The translations under genes and the position numbers were made by a program. A stretch of DNA of 50,625 nucleotides, taken from assembly GCF_047607725.1 (NCBI RefSeq), contig NZ_JBLKSS010000008.1, forward strand, positions 1 through 50,625, given 5' to 3'. Under the pieces are notes generated by a model that was given only the letters and a program-made list of their open reading frames with translations, was not told where the DNA came from and searched no databases. The DNA is from JBLKSS01 sp047607725 (GTDB taxonomy: Bacteria; Pseudomonadota; Gammaproteobacteria; Enterobacterales; Enterobacteriaceae). Shown piece after piece: positions 1 through 8,565 of the stretch (positions within the stretch are counted from its first letter, which is position 1; every line of letters starts with the position of its first letter).

Positions 1-173
1 GCGAATCACTACGCAAAGAGCAAGGAGTAGCCAGCACAGGAAAAATAGACTAAAACTGAGTCAGAAGATGAGCGAACACGTGATCGAATATCACTGGAAT
101 GGGTGATCGGAAAATATCGGAATAACTGATCGGATGTCGCTGGAACAGATGATCGGATACGTCGGAATCTGCA
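1..173. mobile_element. End of an IS21-family-like insertion sequence
   Basis: Four copies of a 20-bp motif (TGATCGGATRTCRCTGGAAT-like) start at 81, 104, 127 and 150, so the spacing is exactly 23 bp. Multiple direct repeats next to the terminus, acting as transposase binding sites, are typical of IS21-family elements. The last copy runs into TCTGCA, which I take as the element terminus near 173, so most of the element lies left of the window. Bases 1-30 read as the last codons of an open frame (stop TAG at 28-30), possibly an istA or istB end, but too short to identify. Confidence 0.55.
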
Positions 174-279
174 CTAATTATAAACAACGTGAATTAGTTA
201 TTTTTATTACACCCACCCGCATATCAGGATAGACTACCGCCGCTTAAACCGGACGAAAGCGGGTATGTGGTAACAATTT

Positions 280-459
280 ATGCGTTTTTTTCGTTATCAA
301 TTTGACGCTGTCGGCGATTTCGCTTACAAGGGTAACCCATTGAGCATCGCTGATTTTGCGGCAAATGTCATACCGGTGGTGATACCGGGGATCCGGCTTG
401 CGGTGTAGGCATCAATTTAATCGGTTGCCAAACTACCCGGAGTGTTGAGATAATTTTCG
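280..459 (+). pseudogene. Relic of a PhzF-family (phenazine-biosynthesis-like isomerase) gene
   Basis: From ATG 280 the frame reads MRFFRYQFDAVGDFAYKGNP, which resembles the PhzF N-terminus (YQVDAF...FKGNP). A stop (TAG) ends this frame near 406. In another frame, 367-459 reads GDTGDPACGVGINLIG, resembling the C-terminal EDPATGS/DPACGSGN motif of the same family. The roughly 200 codons expected between the two motifs are missing, so this looks like a large internal deletion plus a frameshift. It lies between the IS21 end and aroK, where E. coli carries hof genes. The assignment rests on two short motifs only. Confidence 0.4.
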
Positions 460-566
460 CCTGATTCTCGCACTAACGCTCATGAGGTTTCAGTTTAGGT
501 CCCGCCGCTAATTTGATTGGCGGGGCGGGTTGTCATTAACGAATAATCTTAGTAATACCGAAAAAC

Positions 567-1088
567 ATGGCAGAGAAACGCAATATCTTTCTGGTTGGGC
601 CTATGGGTGCCGGCAAAAGCACCATTGGGCGTCAGTTGGCTCAACAACTTAATATGGAGCTTTTCGATTCTGATCAAGAGATTGAGCGACGCACTGGGGC
701 TGATGTAGGCTGGGTATTTGATGTGGAAGGCGAAGACGGCTTCCGCGATCGAGAAGAAAAAGTCATCAACGAACTGACCGAAAAGCAGGGGATTGTGCTG
801 GCTACCGGCGGTGGCTCCGTGAAATCGCGCGAAACACGCAACCGCCTCTCCGCCCGCGGTGTGGTTGTTTATCTCGAAACCACCATTGAAAAACAGCTGG
901 CCCGTACGCAGCGTGATAAGAAACGCCCGCTGTTGCAAGTAGAAGCTCCGCCGCGCGACGTCCTGGAAGCGCTGGCTCGCGAGCGTAACCCGCTGTATGA
1001 AGAAATAGCGGACGTCACTATCCGCACCGACGAACAAAGCGCCAAGGTTGTTGCTAACCAAATTATCAATATGCTGGAAAGCAGCTAA
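567..1088 (+). CDS. aroK: Shikimate kinase I
   Basis: This cytosolic enzyme phosphorylates shikimate to shikimate 3-phosphate with ATP, step five of the chorismate pathway. The 173-residue length matches E. coli AroK. A Walker A loop GPMGAGKST lies at residues 11-19, the shikimate-contact Asp34 follows, and the GGGSV substrate loop is near residue 80. The start ATG gives the conserved MAEKRNIFLVG opening. It is followed 40 bp later by aroB, the next gene of the aroK-aroB-damX-dam-rpe-gph-trpS cluster. Upstream at 501-524 is a CCCGCC/GGCGGG hairpin. No damage seen. Confidence 0.97.
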   Translation: MAEKRNIFLVGPMGAGKSTIGRQLAQQLNMELFDSDQEIERRTGADVGWVFDVEGEDGFRDREEKVINELTEKQGIVLATGGGSVKSRETRNRLSARGVVVYLETTIEKQLARTQRDKKRPLLQVEAPPRDVLEALARERNPLYEEIADVTIRTDEQSAKVVANQIINMLESS

Positions 1089-1128
1089 TCTGAATTAACG
1101 AGATGCCGAAAAGGTCATTGAGCGTCCC

Positions 1129-2214
1129 ATGGAGAGGATTACCATTACATTAGGGGAGCGCAGCTACCCGGTTACCATTGCCGCCGGGTTATTCAATGAT
1201 CCGGCGTCTTTTTGGCCGTTAACGCGTGGCGATAACGCCCTGCTGGTGACCAATGACCGCCTCGCGCCTTTGTATCTGGACTCCCTGAGTGGGCGACTGA
1301 GCCAGGCCGGCATCAAGGTCGATCGGGTGGTCTTGCACGACGGCGAGCAGAACAAATCGCTGACGGTGCTGGATCAGGTTTTCACCGCGCTGTTGGCCAA
1401 ACCCCATGGCCGCGATACCACCATCATCGCGCTCGGTGGCGGCGTCATCGGTGATCTGGCCGGCTTCGCCGCCGCCAGCTATCAGCGGGGCGTGCGTTTT
1501 ATTCAGGTTCCCACCACGCTACTTTCTCAGGTCGACTCGTCGGTAGGCGGTAAAACCGCGGTCAACCATCCTCTCGGCAAGAACATGATCGGCGCCTTCT
1601 ATCAGCCCGCCTCGGTGGTTATCGATTTGGACTGTCTGAATACGCTGCCGCGGCGGGAATTATCCTCAGGCCTGGCGGAAGTCATCAAGTACGGTATTAT
1701 TCTTGATGCGGCGTTTTTCGCGTGGCTTGAGGACAATCTTGACGCGCTGCTGGCGCTGGAGCCCCAGGCGCTCGCCTATTGCATCCGCCGCTGCTGCCAG
1801 CTGAAGGCGGACGTGGTGGCCGAGGATGAACGCGAGCAGGGGCAGCGCGCGCTGCTTAATCTCGGTCACACCTACGGCCACGCCATCGAAACCCATATGG
1901 GTTATGGCAACTGGCTGCATGGCGAAGTCGTGGCCGCCGGAATGATGATGGCGGTGCGCGCCGCGCGCCGCCTCGGTCAGTTCAGCGATACGGACGCCGA
2001 GCGGGTCAGCGCGCTGTTGCTGCGTGCCGGCCTGCCGGTCAGCGGGCCGGCGGAAATGGCTGCGGAAGATTACTTGCCGCATATGATGCGCGACAAAAAA
2101 GTCATCGCCGGCCAGCTACGTCTGGTGCTGCCGGTGACGCTCGGCAACGCTGAAGTGCGCGCCGGCGTGGCTGATGATATGGTGGTGGCATCGATTAAGG
2201 ATTGCCAGGCCTGA
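1129..2214 (+). CDS. aroB: 3-Dehydroquinate synthase
   Basis: Converts DAHP to 3-dehydroquinate, step two of the chorismate pathway, using NAD+ and a divalent metal. The protein is 361 residues, one short of E. coli AroB. Visible signatures are the NAD-binding glycine segment (ALGGGVIGDLAGFAA, near residues 101-115), the GGKTAVNHP loop and the metal ligands within GLAEVIKYG, LGHTYGHA and LHGEV. It lies directly after aroK and before damX, so co-transcription is likely. It appears intact. Confidence 0.97.
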   Translation: MERITITLGERSYPVTIAAGLFNDPASFWPLTRGDNALLVTNDRLAPLYLDSLSGRLSQAGIKVDRVVLHDGEQNKSLTVLDQVFTALLAKPHGRDTTIIALGGGVIGDLAGFAAASYQRGVRFIQVPTTLLSQVDSSVGGKTAVNHPLGKNMIGAFYQPASVVIDLDCLNTLPRRELSSGLAEVIKYGIILDAAFFAWLEDNLDALLALEPQALAYCIRRCCQLKADVVAEDEREQGQRALLNLGHTYGHAIETHMGYGNWLHGEVVAAGMMMAVRAARRLGQFSDTDAERVSALLLRAGLPVSGPAEMAAEDYLPHMMRDKKVIAGQLRLVLPVTLGNAEVRAGVADDMVVASIKDCQA

Positions 2215-2317
2215 GCCGGTCGGCCGCACGCCAGGGCGCGTGGCATGGCCGGTTTAGTGTGATAACCCTTCCCGCGCTCCGGCGCTGGAAAAACCCCTCT
2301 CAGTCGGAGAGTTTTAT

Positions 2318-3284
2318 ATGGATGAGTTCAAGTCGGAAGACGAACTGAGACCCGATAGCAGCGATCGCCGTCCCCCCCCCGCCAGCGGAAAGGTCCTACC
2401 GTGCTGAAAGTGCCGGTATCCAGACAGCATTTGATGATAGGTATCGGCATTCTGGTGCTGCTGTTGCTGGTGATTAGCATTGGTTCGGCGCTCAAATCTC
2501 CGTCGCGTACCGATTCAAGCCGCCAAGGCGCTGACAATAACGGCCAGCGTAATATCGATCTCTCCGGCTCGACCTCCGGCTCCGACGCCACGCCGTCCTC
2601 CCCTGGCGCCACCGCGCCGCAAGAGCTGCGTGGGCCGCAGGTCGCCCCAACGCCAACGGAAGCCGCGCCGGTCACCACACCGAGCGGGCAGCAGCGCGTG
2701 GAATTACCGGGCAATATGGCCGACGCGCTGTCCCAGTAGGGAAATCAGGTTAACGGCGTGGCCGCGCAAATGAACGGTCAGGTGCCGGTTTCGACCCTAC
2801 CCACCGCGACGGCCACTCTGACGCCGGGCAGCCGCAGCGGCGCACAACAGAACAAATCACCGGCGAAGGCGCCTGCCGCCGCACGCCGCGAACCGAAACA
2901 AACGCCAATGGTGCCGAGCGCCGGCCGCCAGCGCGCCGAAAGCGACCTCGAGCGCCCGAGCGCCGTCCGCCTCTTCGCCGTCCGCAGCCGCGGGCAGCAC
3001 AGCGGGAACGATTCAATCTGCACCTGCCGGTTTATTACACGCTGCAGTTAAGCAGCGCTTCGCAGTCGGCTACGCTTAACGCCTATGCGTGCCAACAGCA
3101 GTTGAGCCATTATTGGGTGTATCAGACCCGCCGCGATGGCAAGCCTTGGTACGTGCTGGTAAACGGGGTTTATCCTTCGCTGTCGCAGGCCAAAAACGCG
3201 GTGGCGCAATTGCCCGCTGATGTGCAGGCCCAGAAACCCTGGGCGCGGCAAATCGGTCAGGTTAAAAAGGACCAAAATAATTAA
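2318..3284 (+). pseudogene. damX: damX (SPOR-domain division protein), broken
   Basis: DamX is an inner-membrane protein with a cytoplasmic N-terminus, one transmembrane segment and a periplasmic SPOR domain that binds septal peptidoglycan. The start MDEFKSEDELRPDSSDRR (2318) is conserved, but the frame is lost at a run of nine C (2372-2380) and much of the acidic N-terminal region is missing. The membrane segment (MIGIGILVLLLLVISIGSAL) continues in another frame from 2401 until a TAG at 2737-2739. More linker follows in that frame, then another shift leads to the SPOR domain (YYTLQLSS...WYVLVNGVYPS), which ends at 3284. At least two frameshifts, one stop and one deletion make it non-functional as a single chain. 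The neighbouring division-site SPOR gene dedD is intact. Confidence 0.93.
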
Positions 3285-3367
3285 GCGTTCCTGAAGATAG
3301 CGCTGTAGCGCTATGGTAAACAGGGTACAATCCGCGGCTCTGAAGAGTGTGAGTAAGTAGCGAAGGC

Positions 3368-4180
3368 ATGAAGAAGAACCGCGCGTTTTTGAAATGGGCC
3401 GGCGGCAAGTACCCGCTGATTGAGGCTATCCGCCGTCACCTGCCGGCGGGCGATTGCCTGATAGAGCCTTTTGTCGGCGCCGGCTCGGTGTTCCTCAATA
3501 CGGATTACGACCGCTACATCCTCGCTGACATAAACAGTGATCTCATCAATCTGTTCAATATCGTTAAAGAGCGCCCGAACGACTTTATCCGCGACGCCCG
3601 TGAGTTATTTGCCGCTGACGCCAACATCTCGGAGGTTTACTACCTGCTGCGCCGCGAGTTTAATCTCTGTACGGACGCCCACCGGCGCGCGGTATTGTTT
3701 CTTTATCTCAACCGGCATTGCTACAACGGCCTGTGCCGATATAACCTGAGCGGTGAGTTCAACGTCCCTTTCGGCCGCTATAAAAAGCCGTATTTTCCGG
3801 AGTTGGAACTTTACCGGTTCGCCGAGAAAGCCCGCCGGGCAGTGTTTGTCTGCGAGCACTATCAGCAAACGCTATCTCGCGCCGTACCGGGCTCGGTGGT
3901 GTATTGTGATCCGCCCTATGTGCCGCTCTCTACCACCGCGAACTTTACGGCATACCATACTAATAGCTTCAATTTGACCGAACAGCAGAATCTGGTGCGC
4001 CTCGCCAGCCAGCTGGCTCGCGAAAGCCGGATACCGGTGCTGATTTCCAATCACGATACCGCGCTGACCCGGAAATGGTATGGCGATGCGGTGCTGCATC
4101 ATGTCACGGCGCGACGGACCATCAGCAGCAATATCTTCGGGCGCAGCAGCGTAAATGAGCTGTTGGCGTTATATCTTTGA
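3368..4180 (+). CDS. dam: DNA adenine methyltransferase Dam
   Basis: Methylates adenine N6 in GATC, guiding mismatch repair, replication timing and gene expression. The 270-residue chain has the AdoMet-binding block LKWAGGKYPL...FVGAGSVFLN near the N-terminus and the catalytic DPPY at residues 181-184, the order expected for alpha-class N6-adenine methylases. It starts 83 bp after the SPOR end of damX and precedes rpe. E. coli Dam is 278 residues; the small shortening is at the C-terminus. No lesion seen. Confidence 0.97.
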   Translation: MKKNRAFLKWAGGKYPLIEAIRRHLPAGDCLIEPFVGAGSVFLNTDYDRYILADINSDLINLFNIVKERPNDFIRDARELFAADANISEVYYLLRREFNLCTDAHRRAVLFLYLNRHCYNGLCRYNLSGEFNVPFGRYKKPYFPELELYRFAEKARRAVFVCEHYQQTLSRAVPGSVVYCDPPYVPLSTTANFTAYHTNSFNLTEQQNLVRLASQLARESRIPVLISNHDTALTRKWYGDAVLHHVTARRTISSNIFGRSSVNELLALYL

Positions 4181-4227
4181 GCGGGGTCGCCCCGCCGCAG
4201 ACTGACCGTAACTGACGGGAGACATGG

Positions 4228-4908
4228 ATGAAAAACTTTTTAATCGCCCCTTCCATCCTTTCCGCGGATTTCGCCCTCCTGGGTGAAGATACCGCCCGAG
4301 TGATATCCGCCGGGGCGGACGTCGTGCATTTTGATGTGATGGATAATCATTATGTTCCTAATCTGACCATGGGGCCGATGGTGCTTAAAGCGCTGCACAG
4401 CTATGGCATTACCGCTCCCATTGATGTGCATTTGATGGTGAGACCGGTCGATCGCTTGATCCCGGATTTTGCCGCCGCCGGCGCGAGTTATATTACCTTT
4501 CACCCGGAGGCATCGGAACATATCGACCGCTCGCTGCAGCTCATCAAGGAGCACGGTTGCAAGGCCGGACTGGTATTTAATCCCGCCACGCCCCTGAGCT
4601 GCCTTGAGTATGTGCTGGATAAGCTTGATGTCATCCTGCTGATGTCAGTCAACCCCGGTTTCGGCGGTCAGTCGTTCTTACCCTCTACGCTGGATAAACT
4701 GCGCCAGGCGCGGCGGCTAATCGATCTTAGCGGCAGGGATATCCGGCTGGAGGTGGACGGCGGCGTCAAAGTGGACAACATCGGCGCTATCGCCGCCGCG
4801 GGCGCCGATATGTTCGTCGCCGGCTCCGCCATATTCAGCCAGCCGGATTACCGTACCGTCATCGATGCCATGCGTCACGAATTGGCGGGAGCGGTGGGGA
4901 ATGCGTGA
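4228..4908 (+). CDS. rpe: Ribulose-phosphate 3-epimerase
   Basis: Interconverts ribulose 5-phosphate and xylulose 5-phosphate in the non-oxidative pentose phosphate pathway. The 226-residue TIM barrel has the catalytic Asp in HFDVMDNHYVPN, the metal-binding His residues of HLMV and HPEA, and the second acid in VDGGVKVDN. A GGGAG ribosome-binding site lies just before the ATG. Its stop overlaps the gph start by 8 bases, implying translational coupling. It appears intact. Confidence 0.97.
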   Translation: MKNFLIAPSILSADFALLGEDTARVISAGADVVHFDVMDNHYVPNLTMGPMVLKALHSYGITAPIDVHLMVRPVDRLIPDFAAAGASYITFHPEASEHIDRSLQLIKEHGCKAGLVFNPATPLSCLEYVLDKLDVILLMSVNPGFGGQSFLPSTLDKLRQARRLIDLSGRDIRLEVDGGVKVDNIGAIAAAGADMFVAGSAIFSQPDYRTVIDAMRHELAGAVGNA

Positions 4909-5602
4909 AGAACGGCCTATCCACGGTATCGTGTTTGATCTTGATGGCAACCTAACCGACAGCGCCCCCGGCTTAACCGCCGCTCTCGATCGGACGCTTT
5001 CAGAGCAGGGCCTGCCCCCGGCCGGCCTGGCGCGTATCGCCACCTGGATCGGCAACGGCGCCGATGTGCTGGTGGCGCGCGCGCTGCGCTGGGCTACCCA
5101 GACGGAACCGGACGCCGTGCTGCAGCGCGCCACCCGCCGGCGCTTCGATGAGCATTATGCCGGAACGGTGGCGGCGGGCAGTACACTGTTTCCCGAGATC
5201 GCGGATACGCTGGCGCGGCTGGCGCTTCAGGGGCTGCCGATGGCGGTGGTGACCAACAAGCCCACGCCCTTCGTCGCGCCGCTGCTGGCCTCGCTCGGCA
5301 TTGAGCGCCATTTCGCGCTGATTATCGGCGGCGATGACGTTTCGGCCAAAAAGCCGCACCCGGCTCCGCTTTATCTGGTGCTCGGCCATTTGGGGCTTTA
5401 TGCCCGCGAGCTGCTGTTCGTCGGCGATTCACGTAATGATATCCTCGCGGCCAAAGCTGCCGGCTGCCCAAGCGCCGGCATGACCTATGGCTATAACTAC
5501 GGTGAAGCGATCACCTTGAGTCATCCGGATTACGTTCTGGACCGTTTTGCCGATCTTTTGCCCGTGCTCAGGCTGTCACCTTCCGTTAATCAGGACGTTT
5601 AA
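4901..5602 (+). CDS. gph: Phosphoglycolate phosphatase, with an altered HAD motif I
   Basis: A HAD-superfamily phosphatase that removes phosphate from 2-phosphoglycolate arising from DNA repair. The chosen ATG at 4901 overlaps the rpe stop and gives 233 residues (MREERPIHGIVFDLDG). Motif I reads DLDGNLTDS: both catalytic Asp residues are present, but the usual Thr/Val of DxDx(T/V) is Asn. Motif II (VTNKPTPF), the motif III Lys (KKPHPAP) and motif IV (GDSRNDILAA) are normal. Compared with E. coli the cap region is shorter. Activity may be lowered. It is followed one base later by trpS. Confidence 0.92.
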   Translation: MREERPIHGIVFDLDGNLTDSAPGLTAALDRTLSEQGLPPAGLARIATWIGNGADVLVARALRWATQTEPDAVLQRATRRRFDEHYAGTVAAGSTLFPEIADTLARLALQGLPMAVVTNKPTPFVAPLLASLGIERHFALIIGGDDVSAKKPHPAPLYLVLGHLGLYARELLFVGDSRNDILAAKAAGCPSAGMTYGYNYGEAITLSHPDYVLDRFADLLPVLRLSPSVNQDV

Positions 5603-5603
5603 A

Positions 5604-6608
5604 ATGAGTAAGCCCATCGTATTCAGCGGCGCGCAGCCGTCAGGAGAATTGACCATTGGCAACTATATGGGTGCGCTGCGTCAGTGGGTCAGTATGCAGG
5701 ATGATTATGACTGTATTTATTGTATCGTTGACCTGCATGCCATCACCGCCCGTCAGGATGCCCCGCAGCTGCGCAAGGCGACGTTGGATGTTCTGGCGCT
5801 GTATCTGGCCTGCGGTATCGATCCCGCCAGAAGTACGGTTTTCATTCAGTCGCACGTGCCGGAGCATAGCCAGCTGGGCTGGCTGTTGAACTGTTATACC
5901 TATTTCGGCGAACTGAGCCGGATGACCCAGTTCAAGGATAAATCGGCCCGTTACGCCGAAAACATCAACGCCGGGTTGTTTGATTATCCGGTGCTGATGG
6001 CGGCGGATATTCTGCTCTATCAGACCAATCAGGTGCCGGTCGGGGAAGATCAGAAACAGCACTTGGAGCTCAGCCGCGATATCGCCAAGCGGTTCAATGC
6101 GCTATATGGCGACATTTTTACCATTCCGGAGCCGTTTATTCCTAAATCCGGCACACGGGTGATGTCGTTGCTGGATCCGACGAAAAAGATGTCGAAATCA
6201 GATGATAACCGCAATAACGTGATTACGCTGCTTGAAGATCCGAAATCCGTGGTCAAGAAACTCAAGCGTGCGGTAACCGATTCCGACGAACCGCCGGTGG
6301 TGCGATACGATCCCGTGACGAAACCCGGCGTTTCCAATTTGCTGGATATTCTCTCAGGCGTGACCGGCACGCCGGTGGCTGAGCTGGAGCAGGCGTTTGC
6401 CGGCAAAATGTACGGCCATCTGAAAACCGCCGTCGCGGATGCGGTGTCGGAAATGCTGACCTCGTTACAGGCCCGCTACCATGCCCTACGCGCCGACGAA
6501 GCCTATCTGAATCACGTCCTGCGCGACGGGGCGGAAAAAGCCCGCGCTCAGGCCAGCGTGACCCTGGCCAAGGTCTATGAAGCGGTGGGCTTTGTCGCCA
6601 AACCCTGA
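5604..6608 (+). CDS. trpS: Tryptophanyl-tRNA synthetase
   Basis: Charges tRNA-Trp. It is a class I synthetase of 334 residues, the same as E. coli, when started at ATG 5604 (MSKPIVFSGAQPSG). The HIGH-type motif appears as TIGN in SGELTIGNYMGAL, and the KMSKS loop is KKMSKSDD near residue 197. The start lies one base after the gph stop, so it is the last gene of the aroK-trpS cluster. A longer upstream in-frame reading exists but is not needed. It appears intact. Confidence 0.97.
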   Translation: MSKPIVFSGAQPSGELTIGNYMGALRQWVSMQDDYDCIYCIVDLHAITARQDAPQLRKATLDVLALYLACGIDPARSTVFIQSHVPEHSQLGWLLNCYTYFGELSRMTQFKDKSARYAENINAGLFDYPVLMAADILLYQTNQVPVGEDQKQHLELSRDIAKRFNALYGDIFTIPEPFIPKSGTRVMSLLDPTKKMSKSDDNRNNVITLLEDPKSVVKKLKRAVTDSDEPPVVRYDPVTKPGVSNLLDILSGVTGTPVAELEQAFAGKMYGHLKTAVADAVSEMLTSLQARYHALRADEAYLNHVLRDGAEKARAQASVTLAKVYEAVGFVAKP

Positions 6609-6780
6609 GTTATTCACCCCCCACGCGCGCCCAGCCTGATGCCGGTATGCTCAGGCCGGACACGCCTTTTCTCACGCTTTTTCTGCGCCGCCCGGTAAAG
6701 GTAATGAATTATAAGCGGTTGTTATTCTGCCGCGGTTACGCTATCTATCATTCAGGCCCCTGATAAAAGCGAGGTAACCC

Positions 6781-8061
6781 GTGCCTAATCCCCTGCTGCA
6801 GACTATCAGTCACGTCCGACTGCCCTGGCGTGAAGGTTTATGGCAAATCACCCTCGAGCAGGGAATCATCCGCCGTCTGGCGCCACAAAATTACGGCCAG
6901 CGGGACGGCGAAGGGGTCCTCAACGCCGAGGGCGGATTGGCTATACCACCCTTTGTGGAACCCCATATTCATCTTGATACCACCCAAACCGCTAGCGACC
7001 CGCGCTGGAATGAGTCCGGCACGCTGTTTGAGGGTATTGCCCGCTGGGCGGAGCGCAAGGCCGAGCTGACCCACGAGGACGTCAAAACCCGCGCCTGGCA
7101 GACGCTGAAGTGGCAGATCGCAAACGGCATTCAGCACGTACGCAGCCATGTGGACGTCTCCGATCCGTCGCTGACGGCTTTAAAAGCGCTGTTGGAAGTC
7201 AAGCAGGAAGCGGCGCCCTGGGTGGATTTACAGCTGGTGGCGTTTCCCCAGGAGGGGATCCTCTCTTTCCCGGACGGCGAGGCCCTGTTGGAGGAGGCGT
7301 TGCGGCTGGGCGCGGATGTGGTTGGCGCGATCCCCCATTATGAATTTACCCGCGAGTATGGCATCGCGTCTTTGCATAAAGTTTTCGCGTTGGCGCAAAA
7401 GTACGATCGGCTGGTGGACGTTCATTGCGACGAGATAGATGACGAACAGTCGCGCTTTGTGGAAACCGTGGCGCCGCTGGCGCTGGAGGCCCGCCTGGGC
7501 GGCAGGGTCACCGCCAGCCATACCACCGCCATGCATTCCTATAATGGCGCCTATACCGCGCGCCTGTTCCGCCTACTGAAAATGTCGGGCATCAATTTCG
7601 TCGCCAATCCGCTGGTGAATATCCACCTGCAGGGCCGTTTCGATGATTACCCAAAGCGCCGCGGCGTCACTCGCGTGAAAGAGATGCTGGCACAGGGCAT
7701 CAATGTCTGTTTCGGCCATGATGATGTGTTTGACCCCTGGTATCCCCTCGGCACCGGCAATATGCTGCAGGTGCTGCATATGGGCCTGCACGTATGCCAA
7801 TTGATGGGGTATGAGCAGATTAATAACGGGCTGAACCTGATTACCGGCAACGGCGCCCGGATGCTCAATCTGAGCGAGTACGGCATCAAATGCGGTTATC
7901 AGGCCAATTTGCTGATCCTGCCGGCGGAAAATGGTTTCGATGCCGTACGGCGCCAGACGCCGCCGCGCTATGTTATCCGCCGCGGGCGGGTGATAGCTCA
8001 GACCCAGCCGTCGCAGTCGATGCTCTGTTTGCAGGAGCCGGAGAGCGTAAATTTCCGCTAA
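6781..8061 (+). CDS. codA: Cytosine deaminase
   Basis: Deaminates cytosine to uracil and ammonia in pyrimidine salvage; cytosolic, metal-dependent amidohydrolase. The GTG start at 6781 follows a GAGG site (6770-6773) and gives 426 residues, close to E. coli CodA (427). Metal and catalytic motifs are in order: EPHIHLDTTQT, HCDEIDDEQSRF, SHTTAMHSYNG and FGHDDVFDPWYP. The cytosine permease gene codB, which precedes codA in E. coli, is absent, so substrate supply would come from another transporter or from inside the cell. Intact. Confidence 0.95.
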   Translation: MPNPLLQTISHVRLPWREGLWQITLEQGIIRRLAPQNYGQRDGEGVLNAEGGLAIPPFVEPHIHLDTTQTASDPRWNESGTLFEGIARWAERKAELTHEDVKTRAWQTLKWQIANGIQHVRSHVDVSDPSLTALKALLEVKQEAAPWVDLQLVAFPQEGILSFPDGEALLEEALRLGADVVGAIPHYEFTREYGIASLHKVFALAQKYDRLVDVHCDEIDDEQSRFVETVAPLALEARLGGRVTASHTTAMHSYNGAYTARLFRLLKMSGINFVANPLVNIHLQGRFDDYPKRRGVTRVKEMLAQGINVCFGHDDVFDPWYPLGTGNMLQVLHMGLHVCQLMGYEQINNGLNLITGNGARMLNLSEYGIKCGYQANLLILPAENGFDAVRRQTPPRYVIRRGRVIAQTQPSQSMLCLQEPESVNFR

Positions 8062-8073
8062 AAGGATCGCTCG

Positions 8074-8565
8074 CTATTGCCCGTCCTGCGCCGCTTCCGC
8101 CGCCGGGGTCAGCAAAGCGCAGGCTTCCAACTGCTGCGCTACCGTTTCGCCGATGCATTTTACCGCCGCCTCAATAGCCGGGGTCATGCGATTGGCGTAA
8201 TTGAGGCGCAGGCAGTGGCGGTATTTCCCGGAAGCGGAGAAAATGGGCCCCACCGCCACCTGTACGCCTTTGCTTTCCAATTGACGGTTTAGCCGCAGGG
8301 TATCAAACGCCGGCGGCAACTCTATCCACAGCAGAAATCCCCCCTGCGGTCGGCTGATCCGGGTCCCCGCCGGAAAATAACGCTGCACCCATTCCGTCAT
8401 GATGTCGCGATTTAGCTGATAGCGTGCGCGCATCCGGCTTACGTGCTTCAGGTAATGCCCCTGACGCAGAAATTCGGCAATGGCCAACTGCGGCTGTGTG
8501 GAAGTGGCGCCGGTGCCGATATATTTCATATGCAATACCTGCTCCATATAGCGTCCCGGTTCGAT
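8074..8565 (-). pseudogene. 3' fragment of a MocR-family (GntR-HTH plus aminotransferase-fold) regulator
   Basis: The minus-strand frame reads IEPGRYMEQVLHMKYIGTGA, then SRPQGGFLLWIELP and SASGKYRHCLRLNYA. This matches the C-terminal half of the fold-type I aminotransferase domain in MocR/YdcR-like PLP-dependent regulators. The N-terminal DNA-binding domain, the PLP lysine and the first half of the domain are missing. The break coincides exactly with the outer edge of the inverted-repeat element at 8566-8905. It runs convergent with codA, 12 bp apart. It cannot encode a working regulator. Confidence 0.85.

Noticed and set aside
501..528. Rho-independent terminator before aroK
   Set aside because: The CCCGCC/GGCGGG stem lacks a T-run and sits within the probable aroK leader, so it may equally be a leader hairpin; kept only as a note under aroK.
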